The position numbers and the translations under genes were made by a program. Shown in pieces: positions 7,785 through 15,882 of a stretch of DNA of 37,407 nt (within the stretch, counting starts at the first letter, position 1; every line of letters starts with the position of its first letter). A model generated the notes under the pieces. The model ran no database searches, was not told where the DNA came from, and worked only from the letters and a program-made list of their open reading frames with translations. This stretch comes from Solibacteraceae bacterium (GTDB lineage Bacteria > Acidobacteriota > Terriglobia > Bryobacterales > Bryobacteraceae), in assembly GCA_021324015.1 (NCBI GenBank), contig JAJPJX010000175.1, positions 1-37,407 on the forward strand, read 5' to 3'.

Positions 7785-9001
7785 TCCGCTGGGAAGAGCA
7801 TCGGCACGTTCCACAGGGGGTGGCCGCGATCCTGGCGGCTCTGCGCTTTCACGAACGCGCCGTGGATTTCGCCGCGCTCGATGAAGCCGCCCTCCGCTTC
7901 GCCGACCGCGCGCAATGCACCCTGGTCTTCGGCCAGCGCTGCCACGCCGAGCTTCCCGAGTGGGCCCGCCGCCGCATCGCCGAAAACCTGGCCCACAATC
8001 GCGCGCGCCTGGCCCGCCTGCGCGCCGCCTTTGCCGAAATTGCCACGGCCCTGGAACACGCGTGCATCCGGACCGTGGTGCTCAAGGGATTCGCGCACGG
8101 TCCCGATTACGTGCCCGATCCCGCCTTGCGCGTACAGTACGATTTCGATCTCTACACTCCGGACTCCGCCGCTTCCGCCCGCGACGCCCTGCTCACTCTC
8201 GGCTACGAGCCCCTGGAAGGTGCCGAAGAGTTTCCCACCGATCACCTGCCCACCCTCATCCGCAAAACCGGCTGGCAGTGGCGCGGCGATTTCTTCGATC
8301 CCGAACTGCCCCCCGCCGTGGACCTGCATTTCCGCCTGTGGGACGAGCGCACCGAGGGCTTCTCCGCGCCTGGCCTGGAGGCCTTCTGGCCGCGGCGCGC
8401 GCCCGGTCCTCTGGGCCGCTTTCATCCGGTGGACGCTCTCGGTTACGCGGCCCTGCACCTGCTGCGCCACCTGCTGCGCGGGAGCCTGCGCCCGTATCAT
8501 GTCTACGAACTGGCGCACTTCCTGGAAGCCCGCCAGGCGGACGAAGCGTTCTGGGCTGCCTGGCTCGAGTCCCATCCGCACGAACTGCGCCGCCTCGAAA
8601 CCCTTGCGTTCCTGCTGTCCGCCGAATGGTTCGCCTGCCGCCTGCCGCCTGCCGTCGAAGAGAGCGCCGCGCTTCTGCCCGCGGCCGTACACCGCTGGTT
8701 GGCGCGCTCCGCCGCCGCCCCGCTCGAAGCCTGCTTCCGGCCCAACAAAGAGGAATTGGGGCTGCACCTCCTCTTGCTCAGCACCAGGCGCTCCAAGGCC
8801 GCGGTCCTCCGCCGGCGTCTTCTCCCCACACGCCTGCCCGGCCCGGTCGATTCCGTCCACATTCCGGAATCGCGGATGACCTGGAAGCTGCGCGTCCGCA
8901 AGCGCGCCAGGTACGCCGCCTTCCTGCTCTCTCGCGCGTGGTTTCACGTGCGCGCGCTGTCCAGCGCCGCGCGCTCCATCTTCTCCAGCATCTCCTCCTG
9001 A
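7781..9001 (+). CDS. Nucleotidyltransferase family protein (NTP_transf_5-like)
   Basis: A 406-residue protein resembling the uncharacterised nucleotidyltransferase family PF14907. The catalytic region reads VVLKGFAHGPDY...LRVQYDFDLYTP with the DxD pair at D121 and D123. Following segments (VDLHFRLWDE, DALGYAALHLLRHLLRG, YHVYELAHFLE) match the family's usual helical half. Homologues accompany HprK-like kinases in lasso-peptide clusters and occur in polysaccharide loci; their chemistry is largely unknown. GTG 7781 overlaps the kinase stop by 4 bp, so the two proteins should be made together. The last 58 bp lie antisense to the end of the next glycosyltransferase gene. Confidence 0.8.
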   Translation: MIRWEEHRHVPQGVAAILAALRFHERAVDFAALDEAALRFADRAQCTLVFGQRCHAELPEWARRRIAENLAHNRARLARLRAAFAEIATALEHACIRTVVLKGFAHGPDYVPDPALRVQYDFDLYTPDSAASARDALLTLGYEPLEGAEEFPTDHLPTLIRKTGWQWRGDFFDPELPPAVDLHFRLWDERTEGFSAPGLEAFWPRRAPGPLGRFHPVDALGYAALHLLRHLLRGSLRPYHVYELAHFLEARQADEAFWAAWLESHPHELRRLETLAFLLSAEWFACRLPPAVEESAALLPAAVHRWLARSAAAPLEACFRPNKEELGLHLLLLSTRRSKAAVLRRRLLPTRLPGPVDSVHIPESRMTWKLRVRKRARYAAFLLSRAWFHVRALSSAARSIFSSISS

Positions 9002-10032
9002 TACCGTTCCAGCGTGAAGCGCTCGCGCCACGCCTCGAACGCCCGCTCCGCGACGGCCTCCAGGCGCTCGGCCGGCATGGCCAGCACTTCCCGGATACGC
9101 GCCGACAGCGCTCCAGGGCTCCCCTTCTCCACCAGAAATCCGGTCATTCCATCCTCGATCACTTCGGGGATGCCGCCCGTGCGGAACGCCACCACGGGAA
9201 CACCCGCGGCGAAGGCTTCCAGGATCACCCGCGTGGTCGCCTCCGGACCCACCGACGGCGCCACCAGCACATCCAACTCCCGCAGCACCGCGCCCGCATC
9301 GTCGCGCCAGCCGGTGAACTCGACATCCAGTCCCCGGGCAAGCGCGCGGAGTCTCTCCGCGTAGGCTGCCGCCCGCGAATCCCCGAACAGCACCTCGCCG
9401 CAGATTACGAACCGCGCCTCCGGCGCCTCCCGCGCCGCTGCCAGAAACTCTGCCTGCCCCTTCTCCGGCGCGATCCGCCCGATGACTCCCACCCGCCGCC
9501 CGCGCGCACGGCGCGCGCGGCATCCGCCGGCGACCCCGTTGTAGACCACCCCACTGCGCCCCTCCCGCAAATAGCGCCGCAGGGGTTCCAGCACGAACCG
9601 GCACGAGCCCACCACCGCCGCGCCCCGCAGCCCCCACGCCAGCAGGCTCGTGTACGGCCAGTCCACGCGGCTGTGGCAGTGAAACAGCACCGCGGTCCCG
9701 CGCGGGCACGCCGGCAGAAGCCGCGGCCCGTTGATGTAGATCAAGTCGGCGTGGTACCGCCGCGCCAGCTCCCCGATTCGCCGCCGCAGCCGCGGCGCCT
9801 GGCCCGCAAACCTCGCCGCGTCGCCCAGCGACTTTCGCCCGGCGTGGAAGGGCCCGCACGGGATCTCGTCCACCGTGGCGCCCCTCCGCCGCGCCTCCGC
9901 GCACAGCCGGCCCTCCCCCGGCGCCGCCAGGTGCGCCTGCCAGCCGCGTTCGCAGACCGCCGGCAGCAGGTCCAGCAGGCAGCGCTGCGCGCCTCCCAGG
10001 TCGCTGAACTGATCAAGAAACAGGACGTTCAT
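8944..10032 (-). CDS. Glycosyltransferase family 4 protein
   Basis: A 362-residue GT4-type glycosyltransferase. The N-terminus (VLFLDQFSDLGGAQRCLLDLLP) has the GGAxR acceptor-side loop. The C-terminal domain shows VGVIGRIAPEKGQAEFL and the nucleotide-sugar motif PSVGPEATTRVILEAFAAGVPVVA, in which the first Glu (PE) and the second Glu (LE) form E-x7-E. GGIPEVIEDGMTGFLV follows, as usual. It overlaps the upstream O-antigen ligase-like gene by 20 bp and belongs to a minus-strand operon with it and the Wzz-like gene. Its 3' end overlaps the converging nucleotidyltransferase gene by 58 bp. Donor and acceptor are unknown. Confidence 0.9.
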   Translation of the reverse strand: MNVLFLDQFSDLGGAQRCLLDLLPAVCERGWQAHLAAPGEGRLCAEARRRGATVDEIPCGPFHAGRKSLGDAARFAGQAPRLRRRIGELARRYHADLIYINGPRLLPACPRGTAVLFHCHSRVDWPYTSLLAWGLRGAAVVGSCRFVLEPLRRYLREGRSGVVYNGVAGGCRARRARGRRVGVIGRIAPEKGQAEFLAAAREAPEARFVICGEVLFGDSRAAAYAERLRALARGLDVEFTGWRDDAGAVLRELDVLVAPSVGPEATTRVILEAFAAGVPVVAFRTGGIPEVIEDGMTGFLVEKGSPGALSARIREVLAMPAERLEAVAERAFEAWRERFTLERYQEEMLEKMERAALDSART

Positions 10033-11422
10033 CCGCGGCCCCGGCCGCCACGGCCAGCACCCAGAAGTAGAGCGGCAGCACGCGCCAGTACGTCAGCAGA
10101 TCCCCCGAAAGCATCTGCACCGTCTCGCCCGCCCAGAAGCACAGAATCCACGCCCCGAAGAAGGCCGCGCGCGCGTCTGCCTGCCGGGCCGCGCGATACG
10201 CCGCTCGAAGAATCGCCGCGTGGCAGAACAGCAGCGCGCCCAGGCCGAGCACGCCGGTCTCCACCAGCATGCTCAGATACATGTTATCGGCCACCACCCG
10301 GCGCCCGATGAAGTCCGAATAAGGCAGCGTTTTGTAACCCACTCCGGCCAGCGCGTGCCACGGGTGCGCGCGCAAGAACTCCACCAGCACCCGCCAGCTC
10401 TCCAGCCGCCCGGAAAGCACCGTCCCGGTGAAGGAAAACAGGTAGTACGCCGATCCCCACAGCCGGTCCCAGTAAGCCCGCGCGAACCCCGGAAACGCGT
10501 AGTAGCTCACCGCGCAGCCCGCTGCGGCGATCAGCGTCAGCACGCCCGCCAGCCGTCCCAGCCGAAACCGGCGCGGAGGCAGGCACAGCAGCACCGTCAC
10601 GCTTACCGCCAGGTTCACCACCGAGGCCCGCGAGTACGAAAGCACCAGTGCCGCCGCGAACAACGCCGCGCCCGCCGCCAGAGTCCGCCGCCGCAAGCCC
10701 AGTTCCTGCCGGGGGCGCAGCCACGCCACGGCCACCAGCGTCAGGAAGAACGCGCAGAAGTTGCCCAGCGTGCTGGCTTCGTAGAACAGCCCCTGCGCGC
10801 GCCGGTACACGCCGCTCGCCAGCCAGATGAACTGCGGCCCGTATCCTGCCGGCGCGGGAAGCTGCCAGTGAAAATCGAGGCAGGCGAATAGCGCCGCGGC
10901 CGTCCCCGCCCAGAACAAAAGCCGCGCGGTCTTCCAGGGGCGCTCCGGCGGCCTCCCCCTCACGAAGAAGAACAGGTAGACCGAGATGCCGAACAGCAGC
11001 ACGCGCGCCAGGCTGCCCGCCGCGATGGCCGGCCCCGAGTACAGGGCGGCCAGCGCCACACTCCCCACCAGGGCCGCCACCAGCAGCCCCAGCGCCAGAC
11101 TGATCGCGTCCGCGCGCAGCCGCCACTCGCCCAGGTGCAGCAGGCCCGCGAAGCCTCCCAGCGCGGCCACGAGCAGCGCCGGATGCGGCCCCGAGTCCCC
11201 CAGCGCGATCGGCAGCGGCGGCAGCAGCACGGCAGCGCACAGGAACACCGGGATCCAGCGCTGCGGCCGCAGCAGAATCCACCACGCCGCCCCGAGCGCT
11301 AGCGGCGCCGCCGCCAGCGCCAGCGAGATCCGCAGGTCGCCCGCCGCTGCCGCCAGGCCCGCGTAGATCCCCAAAAGCGCCGCCGGCCCGTATCGCCGCG
11401 CCGGCAGCGCCAGTTCAGTCAT
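10013..11422 (-). CDS. O-antigen ligase/polymerase family membrane protein (Wzy/WaaL type)
   Basis: A 469-residue polytopic membrane protein with roughly ten to twelve hydrophobic segments. The central SYSRASVVNLAVSVTVLL and the long periplasmic stretch before DNMYLSMLVETGVLGLGALL match the Wzy_C/O-antigen ligase family (PF04932). It would polymerise or transfer undecaprenyl-linked glycans on the outer side of the inner membrane. The start overlaps the Wzz-like gene's stop by 8 bp (ATGACTGA), and the end overlaps the GT4 gene by 20 bp, so the three form one minus-strand operon. Ligase and polymerase cannot be told apart here. A second family member is at 12485. Confidence 0.85.
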   Translation of the reverse strand: MTELALPARRYGPAALLGIYAGLAAAAGDLRISLALAAAPLALGAAWWILLRPQRWIPVFLCAAVLLPPLPIALGDSGPHPALLVAALGGFAGLLHLGEWRLRADAISLALGLLVAALVGSVALAALYSGPAIAAGSLARVLLFGISVYLFFFVRGRPPERPWKTARLLFWAGTAAALFACLDFHWQLPAPAGYGPQFIWLASGVYRRAQGLFYEASTLGNFCAFFLTLVAVAWLRPRQELGLRRRTLAAGAALFAAALVLSYSRASVVNLAVSVTVLLCLPPRRFRLGRLAGVLTLIAAAGCAVSYYAFPGFARAYWDRLWGSAYYLFSFTGTVLSGRLESWRVLVEFLRAHPWHALAGVGYKTLPYSDFIGRRVVADNMYLSMLVETGVLGLGALLFCHAAILRAAYRAARQADARAAFFGAWILCFWAGETVQMLSGDLLTYWRVLPLYFWVLAVAAGAADERPVS

Positions 11423-12461
11423 GGCGCCCGGCGAACCTCAAGCTCGTGCGCTGCGGTTCCACCTTTTCCCGGCCGTAGCTGAATTCCAGCGTCAGGTACA
11501 CCAGCGAAGCCGCCAGCGCCGCGGTGAGCCCCACCGCCAGGTTCAGCGGAATGTTCGGCGAAGACGGACGCTCCGGCACGATTCCCGGATCGATGATCTT
11601 CAGCCGCTCGCCGCGATACCCTACCGTGGCGCGGACTTCCTCGAGGTGCGCATCCGCAGTCCTCAGTGCCGCCTGCGCCCCTTTGCGCCCGGCATCAAGT
11701 TGATCCAGGCGCGTGGAGCGCTTGGCAAGCGCCCGCTGCACGCTTCCGATCCTCCGGTTCAGTTCGCTCAACTGCCCCCGCAGGCGCGCCACCCTGGCGT
11801 CGTTCGGGTAGTCCGCCTCGAGTTTCAGCATCCGCTCCTCGAGCGACGACCGCAGTTCCTCATCGGCGTCCAACTCGGACCTAAGTTGCTCTACTGGTCC
11901 ATCAATGGCCGCCTGCTTCCATGCTTGTTCCGCGCGGTCTGCCCGCGCCCGGGCTTCCGCCGCATCCTTTTCCGCGTCCCCGATCAGTTCCTGGTCGCCT
12001 TGCCGGTTCACGCTCCGGTTCAGCTTGACCGTCTCTTCCGCCAGGTACCCCGCCACCGCGTGCGCCTTTTTCGGATCCGGCAGCGTGACGCTAATCTCCA
12101 GAATCTTGGTATTCAGCGGCATGTTGACCTTCAGCACCGCGCGTTTCAACTGCTCGATAGGCGTCGATCCGTCCCGCAGGGAGAAGCGCTCCACCGCCTG
12201 GAAAAACAGGTCGTCGCTGGCCGCAAACGCCTCATAGGTCTTCAGCGACTCCAGGTAGATAGGGCTCACCGCCATGGCCGCCCTCAGGTCGCTGCCGGCG
12301 GGCGCTTCGATCACGATGCGCGCCGTCGCGGTGTATTTGCGCGGCGCCAGCAGGCTCACCGTCAGCGCCAGTAACATCGCCGTCCCGCAAGTTACAAGTG
12401 TTACTTTCCAGTGCCCACGCAGGTGGGTGAGATACTGGTAGGCGTCGAACGGCTGGGCCAT
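11415..12461 (-). CDS. Wzz/GumC-like chain-length determinant (polysaccharide co-polymerase)
   Basis: A 348-residue inner-membrane protein with two transmembrane segments (about 27-45 and 310-330) enclosing a periplasmic region with coiled-coil helices (residues about 160-290, rich in Ala, Arg and Glu). The N-terminal cytoplasmic tail is FDAYQYLTHLRGHWK, and the C-terminal VPERPSSPN precedes the second membrane helix, as in Wzz/GumC proteins. No Wzc-type tyrosine kinase domain is attached. ATG 12461 is preferred over upstream in-frame codons because the family N-terminus starts there and a TACACT box sits 12 nt upstream. It leads the operon Wzz-ligase-GT4 and probably sets the glycan chain length. 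Confidence 0.85.
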   Translation of the reverse strand: MAQPFDAYQYLTHLRGHWKVTLVTCGTAMLLALTVSLLAPRKYTATARIVIEAPAGSDLRAAMAVSPIYLESLKTYEAFAASDDLFFQAVERFSLRDGSTPIEQLKRAVLKVNMPLNTKILEISVTLPDPKKAHAVAGYLAEETVKLNRSVNRQGDQELIGDAEKDAAEARARADRAEQAWKQAAIDGPVEQLRSELDADEELRSSLEERMLKLEADYPNDARVARLRGQLSELNRRIGSVQRALAKRSTRLDQLDAGRKGAQAALRTADAHLEEVRATVGYRGERLKIIDPGIVPERPSSPNIPLNLAVGLTAALAASLVYLTLEFSYGREKVEPQRTSLRFAGRHD

Positions 12462-12484
12462 CGTCCTGACCCAGTGTAGCCGAT

Positions 12485-14284
12485 ATGAGCGCGCTCCTGA
12501 TGTTAATCCTGGCGCTGGTTCCGCTGGTAATCGCACCGGGTTTCCTGTTTACCTACGATGTCGTTCCCAAGGTGGCGCTGTTCCTCCTTGGCGCCGCCGC
12601 GGTACTCCCCTGGCTCCGCCTCCGGCCGCTGGCCGCCGGCCGCGCGGGCCGCTGGTTCGTGGCGCTGATCGCTTTACAGGCTCTGTCCCTGGCCGTCTCC
12701 ACGGCCCTTTCCGTGCGCCCGGAACTTTCGCTCACCGGTTCCACCTGGAGGCGCTTCGGCCTGCTGACCCAACTGGCCCTGCTGCTGTTCACGCTGGCCC
12801 TGGCCGGCTACGCCGCGGGCAATCCCACGCGCATTCGGAACCTGCTCCGCGCGGTCGCCTGCGCTGGCATCCCGGTGGCGCTCTACGGTATCCTGCAATA
12901 CTTCGGCTGGGATCCCTGGCTCCCCAAGGCGGGTTATCACATCGGGGAAGGCGTCTGGACCATCGTCCGCCCACCCTCCACCCTGGGCTATGTAAGTTAC
13001 TTCGCAAATTACCTGCTTACCGTGATGTTTGCCTCGGCCGCGTTATGGCTCACCGAGGCGTCGCGCTCCTGGCGCATCCTGGGGGCCGCCGCCGGTCTGC
13101 TAGCGGCCGCCGGCATCGTGCTCAGCGGCACTCGCGCGGCCATCCTGGGAATGATCCTGGGCGGCGTGCTCCTGGCCCTCTGGCTGCGCCCCCGTTTCTC
13201 CCCCCGCGCGGGTCTGGCTGCCGCCGCGGTGCTGATGTTGGGAGTGGCCTTCTACTACTCGCCCGCCGGCCAATCCCTGCGCAGCCGCACCCGCTGGTAT
13301 GTCGAAGACCCCAGGGGCGGCTCGCGCCTTTGGCTGTGGCGCGATTCCGCGCGTATGGGCCTGGCCTTTTGGCCCGCCGGCGCCGGGCCGGAAACCTTCA
13401 CCGGGGTCTTTCCGCGCTTCCAGTCCGCCGCGCTCTCCCGCCAGTTCCCGGACTTCTACCACGAATCCGCCCACAACATCTTCCTGGACGCCTGGACCGC
13501 CCAAGGGGCCCCTGGCCTGGCCGTCCTCCTGGCCCTCGCGGCGCTCGGTTTCTACGCCGCCCGCCTCGCGCCGGCCTCCAAGCTCGCCGCCGCGCTGGCC
13601 GCTGCTCTCGCCGCCGCCCTCTGCGCCCAGCAGTTCACCGTCTTCACCCTCCCCACCGCTCTGGCCTCCTATCTCACGCTTGCGCTGCTGGTGGCGCTGG
13701 CCGTTCCGCCGCTCGAAACTCCCCGCCCGCGTGCTCATCCCGCGCTTCTCCCGGTTTCGGCCGTGCTGGCCCTGTTCGCCTTCCGCCTCCTCGCCGCCGA
13801 TCACGCGCTTGCCGCCACCCGGCGGGATATCGAATCCGGCAGACTCGCCGAAGCGCAGGACGCCTACCAGCGCGCCGCCCTCCTGGGAGCCCGCACGGAC
13901 CTCTGGTACTCCCGCGCCATGCAGGTCGCGGCGCAACAATCGCCCGATCCCGCGGTCGCGGTCACGGCCAACCGCTTGGCCCTGGAATTCGCCGTCCGGG
14001 CCACCCGTACCGCGGAAGACCCCGCCAACGCGTACGACCACCTGGCCTCCCTATATGGCCGCCTCAACGACCTGCCCGGCACCGAGCGGAGCCTTCGCGC
14101 GGCCATTGCCGCCTCCCCCAACTGGTACAAGCCGCACTGGCTGCTGGCCCAGGTCCTGTGGCTGGCCGGACGGCATCAAGAAGCCCGCGGCGAGGCCGTT
14201 CTCGCCGCCGATCTCAGCGCCGGCCGGCATCCCGAGGTGGCCCGCACTGTGCGGCAATTTACACGCGGCCCCGCCAACGAGTAA
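12485..14284 (+). CDS. O-antigen ligase family protein with C-terminal TPR-like region
   Basis: A 599-residue membrane protein. Residues 1-440 hold about twelve hydrophobic segments with the Wzy_C hallmarks VLSGTRAAILGMILGG and YHESAHNIFLDAWTAQG. Residues from about 450 form a soluble helical tail with tetratricopeptide-like repeats (DHLASLYGRLNDLPGTERSLRAAIAASPN and WLLAQVLWLAGRHQEARGEA). Ligases with TPR tails are known in the family and may bind partner proteins. The gene is divergent from the Wzz-like gene across 23 bp. It is not homologous along its length to the ligase at 10013, so the locus appears to hold both a polymerase and a ligase, although which is which cannot be said. Confidence 0.85.
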   Translation: MSALLMLILALVPLVIAPGFLFTYDVVPKVALFLLGAAAVLPWLRLRPLAAGRAGRWFVALIALQALSLAVSTALSVRPELSLTGSTWRRFGLLTQLALLLFTLALAGYAAGNPTRIRNLLRAVACAGIPVALYGILQYFGWDPWLPKAGYHIGEGVWTIVRPPSTLGYVSYFANYLLTVMFASAALWLTEASRSWRILGAAAGLLAAAGIVLSGTRAAILGMILGGVLLALWLRPRFSPRAGLAAAAVLMLGVAFYYSPAGQSLRSRTRWYVEDPRGGSRLWLWRDSARMGLAFWPAGAGPETFTGVFPRFQSAALSRQFPDFYHESAHNIFLDAWTAQGAPGLAVLLALAALGFYAARLAPASKLAAALAAALAAALCAQQFTVFTLPTALASYLTLALLVALAVPPLETPRPRAHPALLPVSAVLALFAFRLLAADHALAATRRDIESGRLAEAQDAYQRAALLGARTDLWYSRAMQVAAQQSPDPAVAVTANRLALEFAVRATRTAEDPANAYDHLASLYGRLNDLPGTERSLRAAIAASPNWYKPHWLLAQVLWLAGRHQEARGEAVLAADLSAGRHPEVARTVRQFTRGPANE

Positions 14285-14349
14285 ATATCGTGTAAACTCC
14301 CGGCAAAGCTATTTTTCCCCGGGCGTTTGTCTGCCATCATAGGAGCGGT

Positions 14350-15135
14350 ATGAGGCGGGTTTGGTTTTCTCTGTGCGTCTTTCTTTGTCTCTCCGCCGCG
14401 CTGGCGCAGACTCCCACGGTCACGCCGGGCGGTGTCTTGAACGCGGCCAGTTACGATAAAAGTGCGCCCATCGCGCCCGGTTCGCTGGTCGCCATCTTCG
14501 GTTCCAACCTGGCCGCCGCCCAGGCCTCGGCCGATTCCATTCCGCTCTCCACCGCCCGCGGAGATGTGCAAGCGGTCACCTTCAACGGCCAGGCCGCGCC
14601 CATCCTGTTCGTCTCCCCCGGGCAGATCAACGTGCAGGTTCCCTGGGGCACCTCGCAGGGCTCTGCGAGTGTGATGGTCAATCGTGGCGGAAATACTTCC
14701 GCTCCGGTTAGCGTGCAGGTAGCCGGGTCTTCTCCCGGCATCTTCGCGGTCAACTTCGGTACCGGCCCGGCCATTGCCATCAATTCCGATGGCACGCTCG
14801 CCGCGGCTGCCGGCTCGATTCCCGGCCTCACCACGCATCCGGCCAAAGCGGGCGATGTCCTCGAGGTCCTCGCGACAGGCCTGGGGGCCGTGAATCAGCA
14901 GGTTCCCGATGGCAACATTCCGGCCGGCCTCGCCACCACGAGCGTGACACCCACGGTAATGATCGGCGGCGTCCAGGCGCAGGTGCAGTTCTCCGGCCTT
15001 TCGCCGCAATTCCCCGGCGTCTATCAGGTCAACGTGATGGTGCCGCAAGGTGTGGCCCCCGGCGGCAATGTGCCCATCCAGTTTCAGATGGGCGGCATCA
15101 CCACCACCAACCAGATCACCATCGCCGTCCAGTAG
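14350..15135 (+). CDS. Secreted TIGR03437-domain protein (Solibacter C-terminal domain family)
   Basis: A 261-residue exported protein: signal peptide at residues 1-20 (VWFSLCVFLCLSAALAQ), then a single TIGR03437 domain over nearly the whole length. Typical phrases are GGVLNAASYDKSAPIAPGSLVAIFGSNLA, QAAPILFVSPGQINVQVPW, LEVLATGLGAVNQQVPDG and VYQVNVMVPQGV. The domain is a beta-sandwich module usually found at the C-terminus of large secreted Solibacter proteins; here it stands alone. Its function is unknown. TAGGAG 4 nt before ATG 14350 is a good ribosome site. The gene lies between the polysaccharide locus and pxpB with no sign of coupling to either. It is the best taxonomic marker in the window. 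Confidence 0.88.
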   Translation: MRRVWFSLCVFLCLSAALAQTPTVTPGGVLNAASYDKSAPIAPGSLVAIFGSNLAAAQASADSIPLSTARGDVQAVTFNGQAAPILFVSPGQINVQVPWGTSQGSASVMVNRGGNTSAPVSVQVAGSSPGIFAVNFGTGPAIAINSDGTLAAAAGSIPGLTTHPAKAGDVLEVLATGLGAVNQQVPDGNIPAGLATTSVTPTVMIGGVQAQVQFSGLSPQFPGVYQVNVMVPQGVAPGGNVPIQFQMGGITTTNQITIAVQ

Positions 15136-15141
15136 CCAGGG

Positions 15142-15147
15142 TACAAT
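15142..15147 (+). promoter_or_regulatory. -10 box of pxpB
   Basis: TACAAT ends 11 nt before GTG 15159. The expected transcript start, about 15154, leaves a 5-nt leader. No clear -35 or ribosome site is visible. Confidence 0.4.
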
Positions 15148-15158
15148 CGCGGTTCTCC

Positions 15159-15800
15159 GTGTACATCCGGGCTGCAAGCGATCACTCTCTGCTGGTCTCC
15201 CTGGGAAGCGAAATCGCGCGGGAGACGCACCGCGACGTCCTGCGCCTCACCAGGCTGCTCGAAGGCCTGGCGGGTGTGCGCAATCTGCACCCCGGCTACG
15301 CCTCCGTGCTGGTTTCCTTCGACCCTCTGCGGGCGGATCCTCGCGCCCTCGAACAGACCATCCGCCGTCTGTTTGACGAAGCCGGCCACATGCCTCTTCC
15401 CGAACCGCGCACCGTCGAAATCCCGGTCATCTACGGCGGCGAGGGCGGCCCGGATCTCGTCGCCGTAGCCGCGTTCCATCATCTCCGCCCGGAGGAGGTC
15501 ATCGCCCTCCATTCCGGCGCGGAGTATCTGGTCTATTTCCTGGGTTTCTCGCCCGGCTTCCCCTATCTCGGCGGCCTGCCCGCGTCCCTCGCCACGCCGC
15601 GCCTGGATGTCCCACGCAAGCACGTCCCCGCCGGCAGTGTCGCCATCGGCGGCAGCCAGGCGGGCGTCTACCCCGTGGCCTCACCCGGAGGCTGGCGCAT
15701 CATCGGCCGCACCCCCCTGGCCCTCTTCGATCCCGGCCGCACCCCGCCCACCCTCCTGCAAATGGGCGATCGCGTGAAATTTGTCCCGATCCCCGAGTAG
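15159..15800 (+). CDS. pxpB: 5-oxoprolinase subunit PxpB
   Basis: A 213-residue protein of the KipI/allophanate hydrolase subunit 1 family. Together with PxpC and PxpA it cleaves 5-oxoproline to L-glutamate with ATP. Signature blocks are LHPGYASVLVSFDP, HSGAEYLVYFLGFSPGFPYLGGLP and RKHVPAGSVAIGGSQAGVYPVASPGGWRIIGRTPL. GTG 15159 fits the family's N-terminus. Normally pxpB is directly followed by pxpC; here pxpC starts 5.3 kb downstream, after several unrelated genes. Urea carboxylase/allophanate hydrolase partners are absent, and pxpA is present in the window, which favours the 5-oxoprolinase role. Confidence 0.9.
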   Translation: MYIRAASDHSLLVSLGSEIARETHRDVLRLTRLLEGLAGVRNLHPGYASVLVSFDPLRADPRALEQTIRRLFDEAGHMPLPEPRTVEIPVIYGGEGGPDLVAVAAFHHLRPEEVIALHSGAEYLVYFLGFSPGFPYLGGLPASLATPRLDVPRKHVPAGSVAIGGSQAGVYPVASPGGWRIIGRTPLALFDPGRTPPTLLQMGDRVKFVPIPE

Positions 15801-15882
15801 CCCCAGCCCTGGAGTTGGCGCTGTACGGGCAGGCCCGTGACAAAATGTTCCGCCGTTTGGATGTCAGAACCAGTCTTAGCGC

